Positions 34,649 to 45,755 of a DNA stretch of 64,000 nucleotides are shown piece by piece. Below the pieces are notes generated by a model. That model did no database searches. It was not told the DNA's origin and saw only the letters and a list, made by a program, of their open reading frames with translations. Each line of letters starts with the position of its first letter. Position 1 is the stretch's first letter. A program made the position numbers and the translations under genes. The stretch lies in contig OY997654.1 of assembly GCA_963921795.1 (NCBI GenBank), forward strand, positions 4,989,217-5,053,216. Reading direction: 5' to 3'. The DNA is from Nannobrachium achirus (Eukaryota; Chordata; Actinopteri; Myctophiformes; Myctophidae).

Positions 34649-35046
34649 AGACCCAATGAAATTACAATTTTGGGTATTTTATTTTCAAGTTTCAGTTTGA
34701 AAAGGAAGCATGTGTGTTTCTGAACCAATCCGAGGGGACCAGCCCTTCAGGCCATGGGATTTCAAATCTGAGTAATGGGAGTAATGGGAGCCAGCAATGG
34801 GAAACAAACAGGTGAATGTAATCAAAGGTTCATTTATATGCAAGCGGACCTGTCTATGTCATCACTTTTTGAATTTCTGTTCACAGGAAGTAATTAAGAA
34901 TGGCCTATTTAGGGACCTTTGATATAAATATACACAAAAATTGTTTATTTTCTATTTTTTGGGCATCTAGTGTTAGGTATGGCCATATTATCACTACAGA
35001 TATGCTCTAAAAGTGTGAAAAACATGTTTTTGATTTCACCCTGTCT
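34649..35046. mobile_element. TTAA-flanked element inside a LINE (copy 2)
   Basis: Offset of 985 from 33664-34061. It arose by tandem duplication, not by an independent insertion. Confidence 0.8.
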
Positions 35047-35496
35047 TTAACCTTCCCTATCAGGCTCACCTCACCGCTACTCACCAGTTAAGAGTGGGGT
35101 GGCTCAGAGTAGATGACAGAGTACAGCAACTTGCAATGGGCCTGGTGTACAAGATACACTACACCACTATGATATACCCAAGTACCTGTCTAAATACTTT
35201 ATAAACGTTAAGGATGTCCATAATTACAACACCAGAGGCAGTGCCACAGATCACTTTCAACCCAGAGTCAAAACCAACAAAGGGTCAAACTCGTTCTTCT
35301 GCTATATACCACCAAAATGTGGAAAGTCTTACCGAAGGCCATAAAGGAGTGTGGATCCCTATAGCATCCTTTAAAATTGCCCTGAAAAACCACTTACAGG
35401 CAGCAGCCGTTCGCAACTGGTAAAAAACAAACCTAGCCTAGCCCTACCCTCCTCTGCCCCTTCTTTGTATATACTTTCTGTTTGTTTAGACTAAAG

Positions 35497-35627
35497 GCCT
35501 CTCCATACTTTTAAAATTATATCCCTCGGAACTTCTGAAAAGCATTGGACCGAACGAGAGTTCGGAAATTTGCACGTCGGAAAACACAACTCACCGAACA
35601 TTTCGGTCGAAGTATGGAGAGGCCTTT
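35497..35627. mobile_element. Miniature element (GGCCTCTCCATACTT ends)
   Basis: AAAGGCCTCTCCATACTT at the left matches AAGTATGGAGAGGCCTTT at the right. An incomplete copy ends the first 985-bp repeat, so the element predates that duplication. Confidence 0.75.
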
Positions 35628-36001
35628 ATAGCCTACTGTTTTTAGTTCTCTCATTTTATTTACATATCTACTGCATAGTACTGTGTTCTATCTGTCTGAC
35701 ATTCAATGTTATATGAGATACTTAAATGTCTTTTCTAGGACCTTTTAGTAACTGAAGTAAAGATAGCAAGAGATTCACAGATTCGCGCTTCCAGGCTCAA
35801 TAGCTCAGGAACGAAACATTACATTTTTTGTGGTTTTGTAATGTTTCGTTCCTGAGCTATTGAGCCCGGAAAGCAAATCTGTGAATCTCTTGCCATCTTT
35901 ACTTCAGTCTTTTAGTAGACCTTGTACCAGTGAACTGTACCGTCATGAAACTGTACCTTTTCCTATGCAAACTTCTAATAAAGTCTTCAATCAATCAATC
36001 A
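35628..36001 (+). mobile_element. LINE 3' UTR with (TCAA)n tail
   Basis: TTTACATATCTACTGCATAG...GACCTTGTACCAGTGAACTG...AATAAAGTCTTCAATCAATC. Same family as 27090-27320 and 51420-51725. It is interrupted by a hairpin element at 35751-35908. Confidence 0.8.
35751..35908. mobile_element. 158-bp hairpin element with 9-bp target duplication
   Basis: CTTTTAGTA occurs at 35742-35750 and 35909-35917. The element is almost all hairpin: ACTGAAGTAAAGATAGCAAG at the left is matched by its inverse at the right, and pairing continues to the loop. A 9-bp duplication is usual for Mutator-like elements; no transposase is present to confirm the class. Confidence 0.85.
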
Positions 36002-36573
36002 AAGGCATCTCACATATAACAACCACAATCTTTTAAAAATCATCATTAAGTATTTGGAAAATCTTTTTCAAATCTTATAGTGTGAGAGGGTAGTCTTTTA
36101 GAAATCTTTACAAATCCGTCCGAAATCTTTTCAAAGTTGTTATATGTAAGAGGGCCTTTAGTTCAGACAACATTAAACCGCAAATATCTCACTCATATTC
36201 TACTAAGTTTACTATGAACCCAACAGATGTCCGTCCGCAGTAAGGGTAAACGCCTCGATGTCTATAGCTGACAAGTAAATAACTTTTATAAGTTGTAACG
36301 TTGCTATCGAGCTAGCTAGCTATCAAGCTACATAGCTATAGTTTCCCAAACCTACCGAGTTGTTCTTTGAAGGTCCTTGCTTTAGGTTGACATTTTTGTA
36401 TCCACTACTGGATAAAGAATAAAGAATCCACCAACCGCAGGGAACGGACTCCTGGCTATATAAAGTGTTTATGAATACATTAATGGAACGTTTACGAAGT
36501 CTATAAGGGGCTGTGTTCTGTGAGCAAATCTAGGCTAGCAAATGTAAGACTTCCGGTGGTCGATCTCTTCAGA
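36002..36573. other. No gene recognised
   Basis: AT-rich DNA with TAGCTAGCTATC-type short repeats (about 36305-36335). It includes AAATCTTT-type repeated bases (36045-36140) that form a loose inverted arrangement. Confidence 0.35.
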
Positions 36574-38493
36574 ATACACCAACACGGAGCTTTGTCATCA
36601 GCGCGTCATAGCTGGGGGCGGAGTCAAGCGTGGGGGAAATATTTAACAACCCCCGTTAGTAGAATGGGGTTTTCCGTGTTTTCAAATCCGATTTTTTAAT
36701 AGTATAGCGATGTTTTAATTAATTGCAATGTCTTACATTGATTCCTTGGTTGCCAATGGACAAAAAATGATGCATTTAAAATTAAACAGCTTTGGGATTA
36801 AATATTGTCTGATATTATTAAGGACAGGTCGCATCATCAAAGACCATGGGTTATCTAGACTATCCGTCTGGTATTAGACACTGTTACATTTTTTTTATGA
36901 TAAATTAAACTTATCGTATCAAAAAACGAATAGCATGAATTAATCAATGATGGTTATAGAGCACATTAAATGAATTCCAGTTGTCTACAGCCATTAACAG
37001 CTTGTTATCATGCAAGGATTTACACACTGACACAACGCAACACAACACAATCCTATCCTAAATAGTTTCAAACCTGCAGAAAATACTTTTAAACTGGCGT
37101 CGATCCTGCCATATATTCAAAGATCAGGTCTCTATCCTACTTGAACTCACTACGATGTGTTCTATAAACAACATTGACGACTTAACGACTGTTGTTTTTT
37201 GATATTAGAGTAAGTTTAATTGATCATATATTGTAATTGTGTCTCTACCAGGTGATTAAAGACATAATGTAAACAGGTTTTGTATCATAGAGGGAAGAGG
37301 GGGACCACGGGTGCTTATATTGTGCAACTCTGACACATGCACGGGGGATAATCTGAGTCTGATTATAAACCACTTAATTACATTGATTCCTTACTGCAAA
37401 TGCCTGGACAAAAAACTATCTGCAATAGCATCGGGATTAATTGTTGTCCTTATAGGACTGGTCGGATCAATGCCATGGTTATCTGACTGATTTAATCACC
37501 TGGTAAGAGACACACTTTCACATGTTCATGAACATGATCAATTACACTAATCACAATATCAAAAAACAAAGGCCATTAATTCAGCAATGATGTTCATGGA
37601 ACACGTACGGGAAGGACACAGGAGGAGGATGCCATTGTAAGTGTATTAGGCAATGGGAATGGATTTAGACCATATTCACGTTTCAAATCTATTGACGACT
37701 AATGGGCCTGGCTGTTGGATTTATATTGTGGCACGTTTAATTGATCATATCTCATATTAATATTAGTGTCTCTACCAGGATTGAAATGAACACTGCATGT
37801 GCAAACATGTTTTTTTTGTAACACAGGGAGTAGAGTAGATGGAGAGAAAAACAGATCTCCGATCTCATCTCATGGTTGTGTAACTTGGATAGCCTACAGA
37901 AACGACAGATCTCAATCTCAGTCAGTGCTTGTGTAATTTGCGGGGAATATATTAATCTGACTCTGATTACAAACCACTTGAACTCCGACTTTATATCCTA
38001 TATGCCAGGGAGAAGATAACCGAGGTCCAACCTATGTGCGAGCTTGTTGATTTTTGGCACGGCATAGATTGGCAAAAATAGATTTGGTGTAGTAGACTGA
38101 ATATGTGGTCAACGTATAAAGAGTAAAATTGGGTCCCGTTTTATTCCAGAGGTTTTGATGAGGCAGGAGTAGTAGTTTAGACGAGGTACAGTAGCTCCGT
38201 GCTGCACAGCGGTGCGTTCAATCAATCAATCAGTCATCCATAATAGGCTTATCTTAATAATAAGTGAACTTTACGACGGCGAGTGAACGATTGCGTTCCA
38301 GAAGTCCTTCTGATGGATTTTTCTTGGCTGTCGAGTGTTTTATCGTCCAAAAAAATCGCTCTGAACGTGATTAAAACGATAGTGTACTGTTTACGCTGTA
38401 TTAACTCAATGGGGAAAGGCGGTTTGTTTTCCCCCACGCTCAAAGCGGATGTGACGTTTATGGGCGTTCCTTTCTAGCTCCGTGTTGGTGTAT
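36574..38493. mobile_element. TIR element of about 1.9 kb with internal diverged tandem repeats
   Basis: ATACACCAACACGGAGCT at the left is mirrored by AGCTCCGTGTTGGTGTAT at the right, and AAGCGTGGGGGAAA near 36640 pairs with TTTTCCCCCACGCT near 38425. The interior repeats at intervals of roughly 550-650 bp (TTACATTGATTCCTT, TTTAATTGATCATAT, GTGTCTCTACCAGG, TCTGATTATAAACCACTT). No transposase is seen. Confidence 0.6.
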
Positions 38494-38496
38494 AGA

Positions 38497-38939
38497 TAGT
38501 CTCGCGTGGCCAGACTGTTGCCTCCGCGATTTGGTCAAATGCTCCCAGCATACAGTCTGGCAGACGGAAATAGAAACGGTGAGTGCGAGATAAAGCGGAT
38601 GTGACGCAACCGCCCCCTTGGTGCAGTAGCAATAACATGTCCTACTGGAAGCGTTATGTCTCCTTTCAACATTTCTGGGGGCTTTATTTCGTCTTTCTCT
38701 GGTGTTGTTGGTGTCACCTTCATGATGTTTTCAAACGTTTTCTTAAACTATACACTCATAACAATAATAGGCAGCTCGAATGACTTTGTCTGAGCTATTG
38801 TGTTTCTGTTATGTTTCCAATGGGACTACAGTTCAGTGCAGCAGTGGCTACTTCCGATACTCGCCGTTCGGGAGCTGCTCTTCCAGACTATATATAGCAT
38901 TCGGAGATTGTGGAATAGTTGTCTGGCTACGCGAGACTA
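38497..38939. mobile_element. Element with 9-bp target duplication (TAGTCTCGCG ends), copy 1
   Basis: GTGTATAGA occurs at 38488-38496 and 38940-38948. The ends TAGTCTCGCGTGGCCAGAC and (reversed) TAGTCTCGCGTAGCCAGAC are inverted repeats. The family recurs in reverse at 46350-46685, also with a perfect 9-bp duplication. That points to a Mutator-like superfamily; non-autonomous. Confidence 0.88.
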
Positions 38940-38942
38940 GTG

Positions 38943-39352
38943 TATAGAGCATCGCAGCGGAAGTTGATTCCTGGTGTCACTACGTCATTCCCCATTCATT
39001 TTCGCCATAGACTTTTACAAAAATATTTATAACAATTATGTTAAGCCTCGAACCAAGCCATCCAGGATGGAGGTGAATCATGACCATATAACCTTTTTTT
39101 CTATGAAAAGAACATTTTGAAAATCGCTAAACAAAGGGTAGAACTTAAATGTAGTATATCAAATAATGTAATATTAAAATATGTTTTCACATAGGATCAA
39201 AGGTTATATGGTCATGATTCACCTCCATCCTGGATGGCTTGGTTCGAGGCTTAACATAATTGTTATAAATATTTTTGTAAAAGTCTATGGCGAAAATGAA
39301 TGGGGAATGACGTAGTGACCCCAGGCATCCACTTCCGCTGCGATGCTCTATA
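38943..39352. mobile_element. Long fold-back element, arms about 160 bp
   Basis: TATAGAGCATCGCAGCGGAA at the left and its inverse at the right begin arms that pair over about 160 bases (through GGATGGAGGTGAATCATGAC), with a spacer of about 85 bp. Its left tip was used as target by the element at 38497-38939. Confidence 0.9.
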
Positions 39353-39893
39353 AGAGTACACATAAAGCCATTGAAATTAGTTTGTATACGTTATACACAT
39401 TAACAATATAAATTAAGCATTTAATTAAAGCTATACAACGAAAAGTATGTGTCTAGTGTAAAAAATAAGTTTTAATGACAAAAAATGTACATCTAAATAC
39501 TGTACATTGCAGCCAATCTGAGTTCCCAGAGGTTCTTTTTTTCGCCACTAGGGGGGCTGGTGCTGATCTGACTCGCTGATCACTGAACAGCTCTGCTCTC
39601 CTCTACATTAAACCATTATGGTATTGCATTCTCAGCCAACTTATAATTAAGCCTATTTTGCATTCCCATTGTTCTCTCGAGGATAAAGATTGTTTACTTA
39701 AAAATTGTTTGCCAGTGAAATATCACTGGACAGTGGACACTTGTCCAGTGTCAAGGTAGAAAAGTTGTTGTTTTAATAACAATGTTAGAACAACAGGGTT
39801 TGTTTTGGAACACAGAGTGGCAAACAGCACAATTAATAGATGATCTGTTATGTACAGTAGTTTGACCAGTAAAACTCCCTAATCGGGAGATAA
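39353..39893. other. No gene recognised
   Basis: AT-rich DNA. GTCCAGTGTC and GGACAGTGGACAC near 39730-39755 form a short inverted motif. Nothing else stands out. Confidence 0.35.
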
Positions 39894-40691
39894 GCGACCG
39901 TCAGGTCGCAGCGTGATTTTAGGGCAAAATGTGTAGGAGCATTGTCCAAAAATGTGTTTGAAAAAATCGGCCAGATGGTGGCGCTATATGGGACAGATCC
40001 ATGTTGATGACATGAGTGTAGACACTGTGTACCGATTTGCGTGATTTTAGGGCAAAATCTGTAGGAGCAGTGTCCAAAAATGTTTTTGAAAAAATCGGCC
40101 TGATGGTGGCGCTATATGGGACAGATCCATGTTGATGACAGGAGTGTAGACATACTGTGTACCGATTTGCGTAATTTTAGGGCAAAATCTGTAGGAGCAG
40201 TGTCCAAAAATGTGTTTGAAAAGATGGGCCTGATGGTGGCGCTATATGGGACAGATTCATGTTTTTTTTCTTTTTATATTTTGTTTTTATTTTAAATTTT
40301 CTCAAAAGTATACAAGGGACAGATTCATGTTGACGTCTCTCTTGGCGCCGCCGAGGCGGACGCGTGGGTACCTCTTCCGGTCGCTCCTAGCCCGAGTTAC
40401 GGCATTTTATGTGTGCTGCAGTGGCGGGGGTCATCCACTAGGGGCATCCATTCTGGAGCACCAGGAGTCGGTGGTCCCCAGGAATTCCCCGTGAACAGCC
40501 CCGTTTGGGTGGTCATTTGGTCATTTTTGCACTTTTGGGCGGCGGTGGAAGGGGGTCCCTGGAGCTCCGGGGGTCCCTGGTGGGGTGGAGGTTGTGGATT
40601 GGCAGGCAAGGAGTGTGTGTGCAAAGTTTGGCATGGATTGGGGTAACGGTGGCGGAGATATGAGTTGGGGAAAAGTGTGACATGACGGACA

Positions 40692-40722
<31 letters not shown>

Positions 40723-40771
40723 AGACAGCCGGTGGAGGTTTTGGTAAGTAAAGTTGCGACCTGACGGTCGC
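39894..40771 (+). mobile_element. Helitron-like element (family delta) with hairpins at both ends
   Basis: Both ends carry the same hairpin in opposite orientation: GCGACCGTCAGGTCGC (39894-39909) and GCGACCTGACGGTCGC (40756-40771). Inside are three tandem units of about 125-135 bp (GATTTTAGGGCAAAAT...GTCCAAAAATG...GGTGGCGCTATATGG) and a GACT/GACA microsatellite before the 3' hairpin, as in the copy at the window start. The final CTAA is altered here (AATCA). Confidence 0.55.
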
Positions 40772-41061
40772 AATCATTTGACAAAATTGGTACACAACAC
40801 TATATTAATATTATATTAATAATATTAACCAAACTTTTCCAACAGTTAAAGTTACACTATTTTAAGACGCGTAGGAGCAGTTACAAACATTAAAGGTATA
40901 CTTCACCTTGAGACAAAAACCCTGTTTTTTAAGTTGTTTGGGAGACAAGTATCACATTTCCGGATTAATCTTCGTGTTTAATGTGTGTTTTAAGAAATGT
41001 AGTCATAAAACGGTAAATGTTGACATAATGCCCTCAATTGTATTTAATATGGACTCATTTA

Positions 41062-42018
41062 TTAAGTGTGCCTGCCATGCAATGGCAAAACACTTATTGT
41101 AATCCGCCATACTTAATTAATTAAGTCATTAATTAAGTAGTTAGTTTCGCCACAAAGTTCGGCACGTAATAAGTGCCGCACGATTTACGCCACCGCCGCA
41201 ATATATACATCAAAACGTGCGGCTCGGCCGTGAATGGGGTGCTATTACTTTTCTAAGAGAGAAGTTGTATCGTTTAATTGATATTAATTTATTAGTGAAT
41301 TAATTTTACCCATTGACTTATAATGGGAATCGCAAAAACTCACATTCAATATTTTTTTTCTCGCAAACCATAGGGGCTACAGTTTCAAAACTTGGAGAGG
41401 AGATTTATAATGATATCAAGGATTAAATAAAAAAATATTTCGTCAGTTGGCCTCATGGTGGCGCTATAACAGTCCACTAAAATTCCTTTTTCCCTGGATT
41501 CCTTGGGTCATGACGCATCTCCTCATATAGGCCACGCCCATTTGCGTCAGGATAGATTTTCCGCCATTTTGAATTTTCTTCAAAACACACTTTTTGCTCC
41601 TTTTCCTACATATTTTCTCCAAATGTCACAAAAATCGATACACACGATCTATGGACTCATGCGATAAACATATTTAAACAATATTTTGATAGTCCATACC
41701 GTTCTTCCGTAACAGGGTTCCAAAGTTAGCGGGAGGAGCCCGTTTTGTAAGAAGTAGCCATAAATCACAAACGAAACATCCAGTCAACACCAAATTTTAG
41801 TGGGGGGCGCTATACTGAACATATACCAAAAGCATTTCCACTTCGACCCATAGGGGGCACCACAAACGCGCAAAACGTAACCGTTTCATGCCAAAACGTG
41901 TTTTTCAGGGGGAACGACCCTCTCAAAACGAAACACTAACACCAACCGCTACACAAGGTTGCACAGACTTAGCGAGCTGCAGGCACACTTAAAATTTCTT
42001 AGAAATTTTCTTTTCTAG
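41062..42018 (+). mobile_element. Helitron-like element: beta ends around an alpha core
   Basis: It begins with the beta 5' end (TTAAGTGTGCCTGCCATGCA) and ends with the beta 3' end: GCAGGCACACTT, hairpin AAAATTTC-TTA-GAAATTTT, then CTTTTCTAG (42018) and T. The core, about 41240-41940, is the alpha core (TTTAATTGATATTAATTTAT, GGCCACGCCCATTTGCGTCA, GTTAGCGGGAGGAGCCCG). It is therefore a chimera of two families. Confidence 0.7.
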
Positions 42019-42461
42019 TTGTATTTATTATTATGACATTCTACAAAACCCTTATTATGAAGTTGACTGGAAAAGAGACTCTTATTCTGAAGTTGGCAGG
42101 AATTGCTTGTTAACCTGAAGGTATATATTGTGTGTCAAAATAAAGCCGGACAGTTCTGTGTTCCAGCATGAAACTGATGCCCTGTGTTCTTTATTATTTC
42201 CTCCGTCTGTACTTTTTGCACCTCGAGTATTTTTGGTACCTGCATAGAGCATTGAAGACTACTCTGTTAACAGTAAACAATGATGAAAAACGCATCATCG
42301 TTCATTACCGGAAAAACGACACCCTTTTCTCAATAAAACTAACGTCACCAACCCCACAGACAGCCCACGGGGTGTCCCAAAGATTTCGTGCAACCCAGAA
42401 CGTTATCTGACCCCACCCCCACTCTACTGTCTGTTGCGGTGCTGCCTCTCTGTTTGTTTAA

Positions 42462-43316
42462 CCCTTAAGTTCTGTTCAGATTCACTACACCTTCGTTCTG
42501 TTCGGGTCATTTTGACCCGGGGGGTATTTGGTTTAAAAAAAACAACACTAATATAAATTTTAACTTAACAAATCATCATGATACATTGATTTTGACTCAA
42601 TACCAAACAATTCATATGATATATATGGTAAATGTTTGCATTCTTGCTTTGCTATATCACATTAAACACTGAAAGAGCTAGGCGTTTTTAATGATTTCGC
42701 TGAAATTCATGTAAAAAAAACTACTTTATTTAATACTGGGCAATATTGCTCATGCTTATAGGACAAAATGAAAATCAGACAATATTTTTATGAACAACAT
42801 GCCCATTAATTGAATACTTGTGGTTCAACAGGACATCATTCTCACATAGAGCTGAACACACATGTGAACACACAAGAACATCACATATGAATATACACTT
42901 GAACGTATACACTAAGACAGAGGTTTTCAAACACTTTGGTCTCAGGGCACCCCTGTAAACAACATTTTCATCCACAGATGCAGAAAGGGGGGGGGGGTTC
43001 GGAATGGGGCTTCGGAAGGGGGGTGTTAGAAGTGGGGGTGACAAGTGGGGGTGACTGTGTGTCTCTGTTTTGGCATAATACTGTGTATTTCTGTGCATCT
43101 GTGCTTCCGGGTCAAAATGACCCGAACAGCACTTAAGGTTTAAAAAATATGAGGGGGGTGTAGCATGGGTGTAGTGCAAAAATATTTTTTTCCATGTTCA
43201 TATCAGAAGAATCTTTAAGGCCAGTGAGTTTCAGGTGGAAACAATTTAAACTTCTACCTTTTTTTTCCAAATGAAAATGTAAAACGGGTCAAAATGACCC
43301 GAACAGCACTTAAGGG
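42462..43316. mobile_element. piggyBac-like element (CCCTTAAG ends, GGGTCATTTTGACCC motif)
   Basis: TTAA lies at 42458-42461 and 43317-43320. The ends CCCTTAAGTTCTGTTC and (reversed) CCCTTAAGTGCTGTTC are near-perfect inverted repeats. Each end has the palindrome GGGTCAAAATGACCC, and a third end-like copy lies internally at about 43108-43142. No transposase frame is seen. Confidence 0.85.
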
Positions 43317-43320
43317 TTAA

Positions 43321-44156
43321 TATGTCGGCTGCAGCCTGCAGACACCTATGGGGCTGACATTCACACACCCGCCACACACCGCTGACAGTTTTGACGAACA
43401 ACATCTCACTTTTCATGGAAGCTATTCCTCACAAAAACATAAGTAAAATGCCTGTGCTATCTTTTTTTTGGTGATCATTAGAATGTCTAGAACATGTACA
43501 TGTGTTATTATTGTGAAAAATATTCCCCATATGTAAATTAGAGCATGATTTATGATTTATGGCTATAAAACCTTACACAAACATTAAAAAAACATTACAT
43601 TTTCCTCTGATTAACACTTTGTAAGCCGGCTGTACTTGCCCGTACTTGTCCCGACCACGCAATCAGCCGCCCGAACTTTCCCGTACTTTTATCATAAAAA
43701 TGAAATTAATTATAATTTAAAAAAAAAACAGTCGCCGGTCGTGCTCTGTCTCTTTAAAAAGTGATGTGAGGGGTTAACGTGTCAGTGATGTCATTTCGTC
43801 CTGTTCTTCTCTGCCTGGAGAACCGGCTGACCTTCTGAGCGATATAAAGTCTTTATTTCACCCCAGTGCTTCGAGTTTCTACCACCTTAAAGAAGTAAAA
43901 CGATTATAGATGAACAGAGACCAGTCACTTTTTGGATAGAGTGTTCACCAAAGGTAAGAAGTGTTCCCTAACGGCGGATCGGCGATCCAGCCGCAGGATT
44001 CCGGCATGCTACCAGTAGGAACCCCATCTCGGAGCTGCGTAGCAGTGGAGTGAGGGGTTCCGAAAGGAGCTACTACCAAGTCAAGATAAGATACAATAAG
44101 GTGACATGAGATGAGATAACTATTGATTCCAAGAAGGAAATTTGAAACGTATTTTA
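43321..44156. other. Unexplained segment with promoter-like motifs
   Basis: Around 43620-43700 there are repeated CCGTACTT and CCCGAAC motifs. Positions 43740-43870 hold TGATGTCA (CRE-like) and GCGATATAAAG (TATA-like), and 43965-44090 is GC-rich. It could be an old LTR or a promoter-bearing element, but I see no ends. Confidence 0.3.
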
Positions 44157-44222
44157 AGCTCACAACGTGTAGCAATGAGACACATTGTGAGCTACTGAGC
44201 TTGTAGATCTGCCATTTTCAAA
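44157..44222. repeat. Recurrent AGATCTACAAGCTC hairpin, with inner duplication
   Basis: AAGCTCACAACGTGT...ACACATTGTGAGCT, then CTGAGCTTGTAGATCTGCCA and TTTTCAAAA. The right arm is extended by a repeated GAGCT. Confidence 0.7.
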
Positions 44223-44298
44223 ATGTCTTTGAATTTGAACATTTTATTTTTGAAACATTTCAACAAATCTTGAATGACCTGGAAAAAATATATATAAA

Positions 44299-45755
44299 CT
44301 AGAAAAGAAAATTTCTAAGAAATTTTAAGTGTGCCTGCAGCTCGCTAAGTGTGTGCATCCTTGTATAGCAGTTGGTGTTAGCATTAGCATTTTGCATTAA
44401 CATTAACATCATTATTAGAATTTTTTACATCAGCATTTTTATCATTAGCTTTAACATTAACATTTTTATTAGCATTAGCATTAGCATTTGTTAGCATTAG
44501 CATTTGTTAGCATTGGCATTTGTTAGCATTAGCATTAGCATGTGTTAGCATTAGCATTAGCATTTGTTAGCATTAGCATTTGTTAGCATTAGCATGTGTT
44601 AGCATTAGCATTTGTTAGCTTTAGCATGTGTTAGCATTAACATTTGTTAGCATTAACATTAGCATTTTTAACATTAACATGTGTTAGCATTAGCATTTGT
44701 TAGTATATGCATTTGTTAGCATTAGCATTAGCATGTGTTAGCATTAGCATTTGTTACCATTAGCATTTGTTAGCATTAGCATATGTTAGCATTAGCATTT
44801 GTTAGCATTAGCATTTGTTAGCATTAGCATATGTTAGCATTAGCATTTGTTAGCATTAGCATTTGTTAGCATTAGCATATACTAGCATTAGCATTTGTTA
44901 ACATTAGCATGTGTTAGCATTAGCATTTGTTAGCATTAGCATTTTTAGCATTAGCATTTGTTAACATTAGCATGTGTTAGCAGTAGCATTTTTAGCATTA
45001 GCATTTGTTAGCATTAGCATTAGCATTTGTTAACATTAGCATGTGTTAGCATTAGCATTTGTTAGCATTAGCATGTGTTAGCATTAGCATTTGACACCAC
45101 CCACAAGTCTGTACGACAAACGGTTCATGAGATAAAGGGTAACTTCCTGTTTGGTGAGGGGCACTTCCTGTTTGGTGAAATAGGCCCCTAATCAAGTCAT
45201 ATGACACCACCCAAGCGTCTGTACGACAAACGGTTCATGAGATAAAGGGTCACTTCCTGTTTGGTGAGGGGCACTTCCTGTTTGGCAAAATAGGCCCCAA
45301 TTAAGGTTAAGGACTCTTAATCAAGTCATTTGACGCCACCCACAAGTCTGTACGACAAACGCTTCATGAGATAAAGGGTCACTTCCTGTTTGATGAGGGG
45401 CACTTCCTGTTTGGCGAAATAGGCCCCAATTAAGGTTAAGGACTCTTAAACAAGTCATATGATACCACCCATGCATCTGTACGACAAACGGTTCATGAGA
45501 TAAAGAGGCACTTCCTGTTTGGCGAAGAGCACTTCCTGTTTGGCGAAGGAAACAACAATTAAGGTTAAGGACTTTTAATCAAGTCATATGACGCCATCCG
45601 CGAGTCTGTACGACAAACGGTTCATGAGGTATAGAGGCACTTCCTCTTTGGCGAAGGGCACTTCCTGTTACAGAGGGGGCGGGGCTTAATCAATTACAGC
45701 TCATCCCTATTGGCCGGAAAAAGACCAAATTTGTGTGTGCATTTTAAAGTTTAAA
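44299..45755 (-). mobile_element. Helitron-like element beta, minus strand, 5'-truncated
   Basis: Read on the minus strand, the 3' end is at the left: CTAG (44299-44302) and hairpin AAAATTTC-TTA-GAAATTTT (44308-44326). Next come the GCAGGCACACTT motif, a long AGCATT satellite (44375-45090) and satellite monomers with paired ACTTCCTGTTTGG. It stops at 45755, where the next beta 3' end begins. Confidence 0.65.
44375..45090. repeat. (GTTAGCATTAGCATTT)n satellite, about 715 bp
   Basis: An imperfect hexamer-based array (TTAGCA) organised into higher-order 16-24-bp units. The same repeat at lower copy number lies in the beta element at 15430-15605 and 22458-22633. Confidence 0.95.

Larger units (their letters stand above)
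33586..35555 (+). repeat. 985-bp tandem duplication containing a LINE RT tail
   Basis: 33586-34570 and 34571-35555 are nearly identical (a few substitutions seen, e.g. GGCGATGG/GGCCATGG). Each copy has the end of a LINE reverse-transcriptase frame (VQQLAMGLVYKIHY, HNYNTRGSATDHF) split by a TTAA element, and the left part of a miniature element (from 34512 and 35497). The frames are shifted and interrupted. Confidence 0.95.

Noticed and set aside
42168..42410. Plus-strand frame of 80 codons next to the piggyBac-like element, considered as transposase
   Set aside because: No piggyBac DDD-type motifs, too short, and outside the TTAA boundaries.
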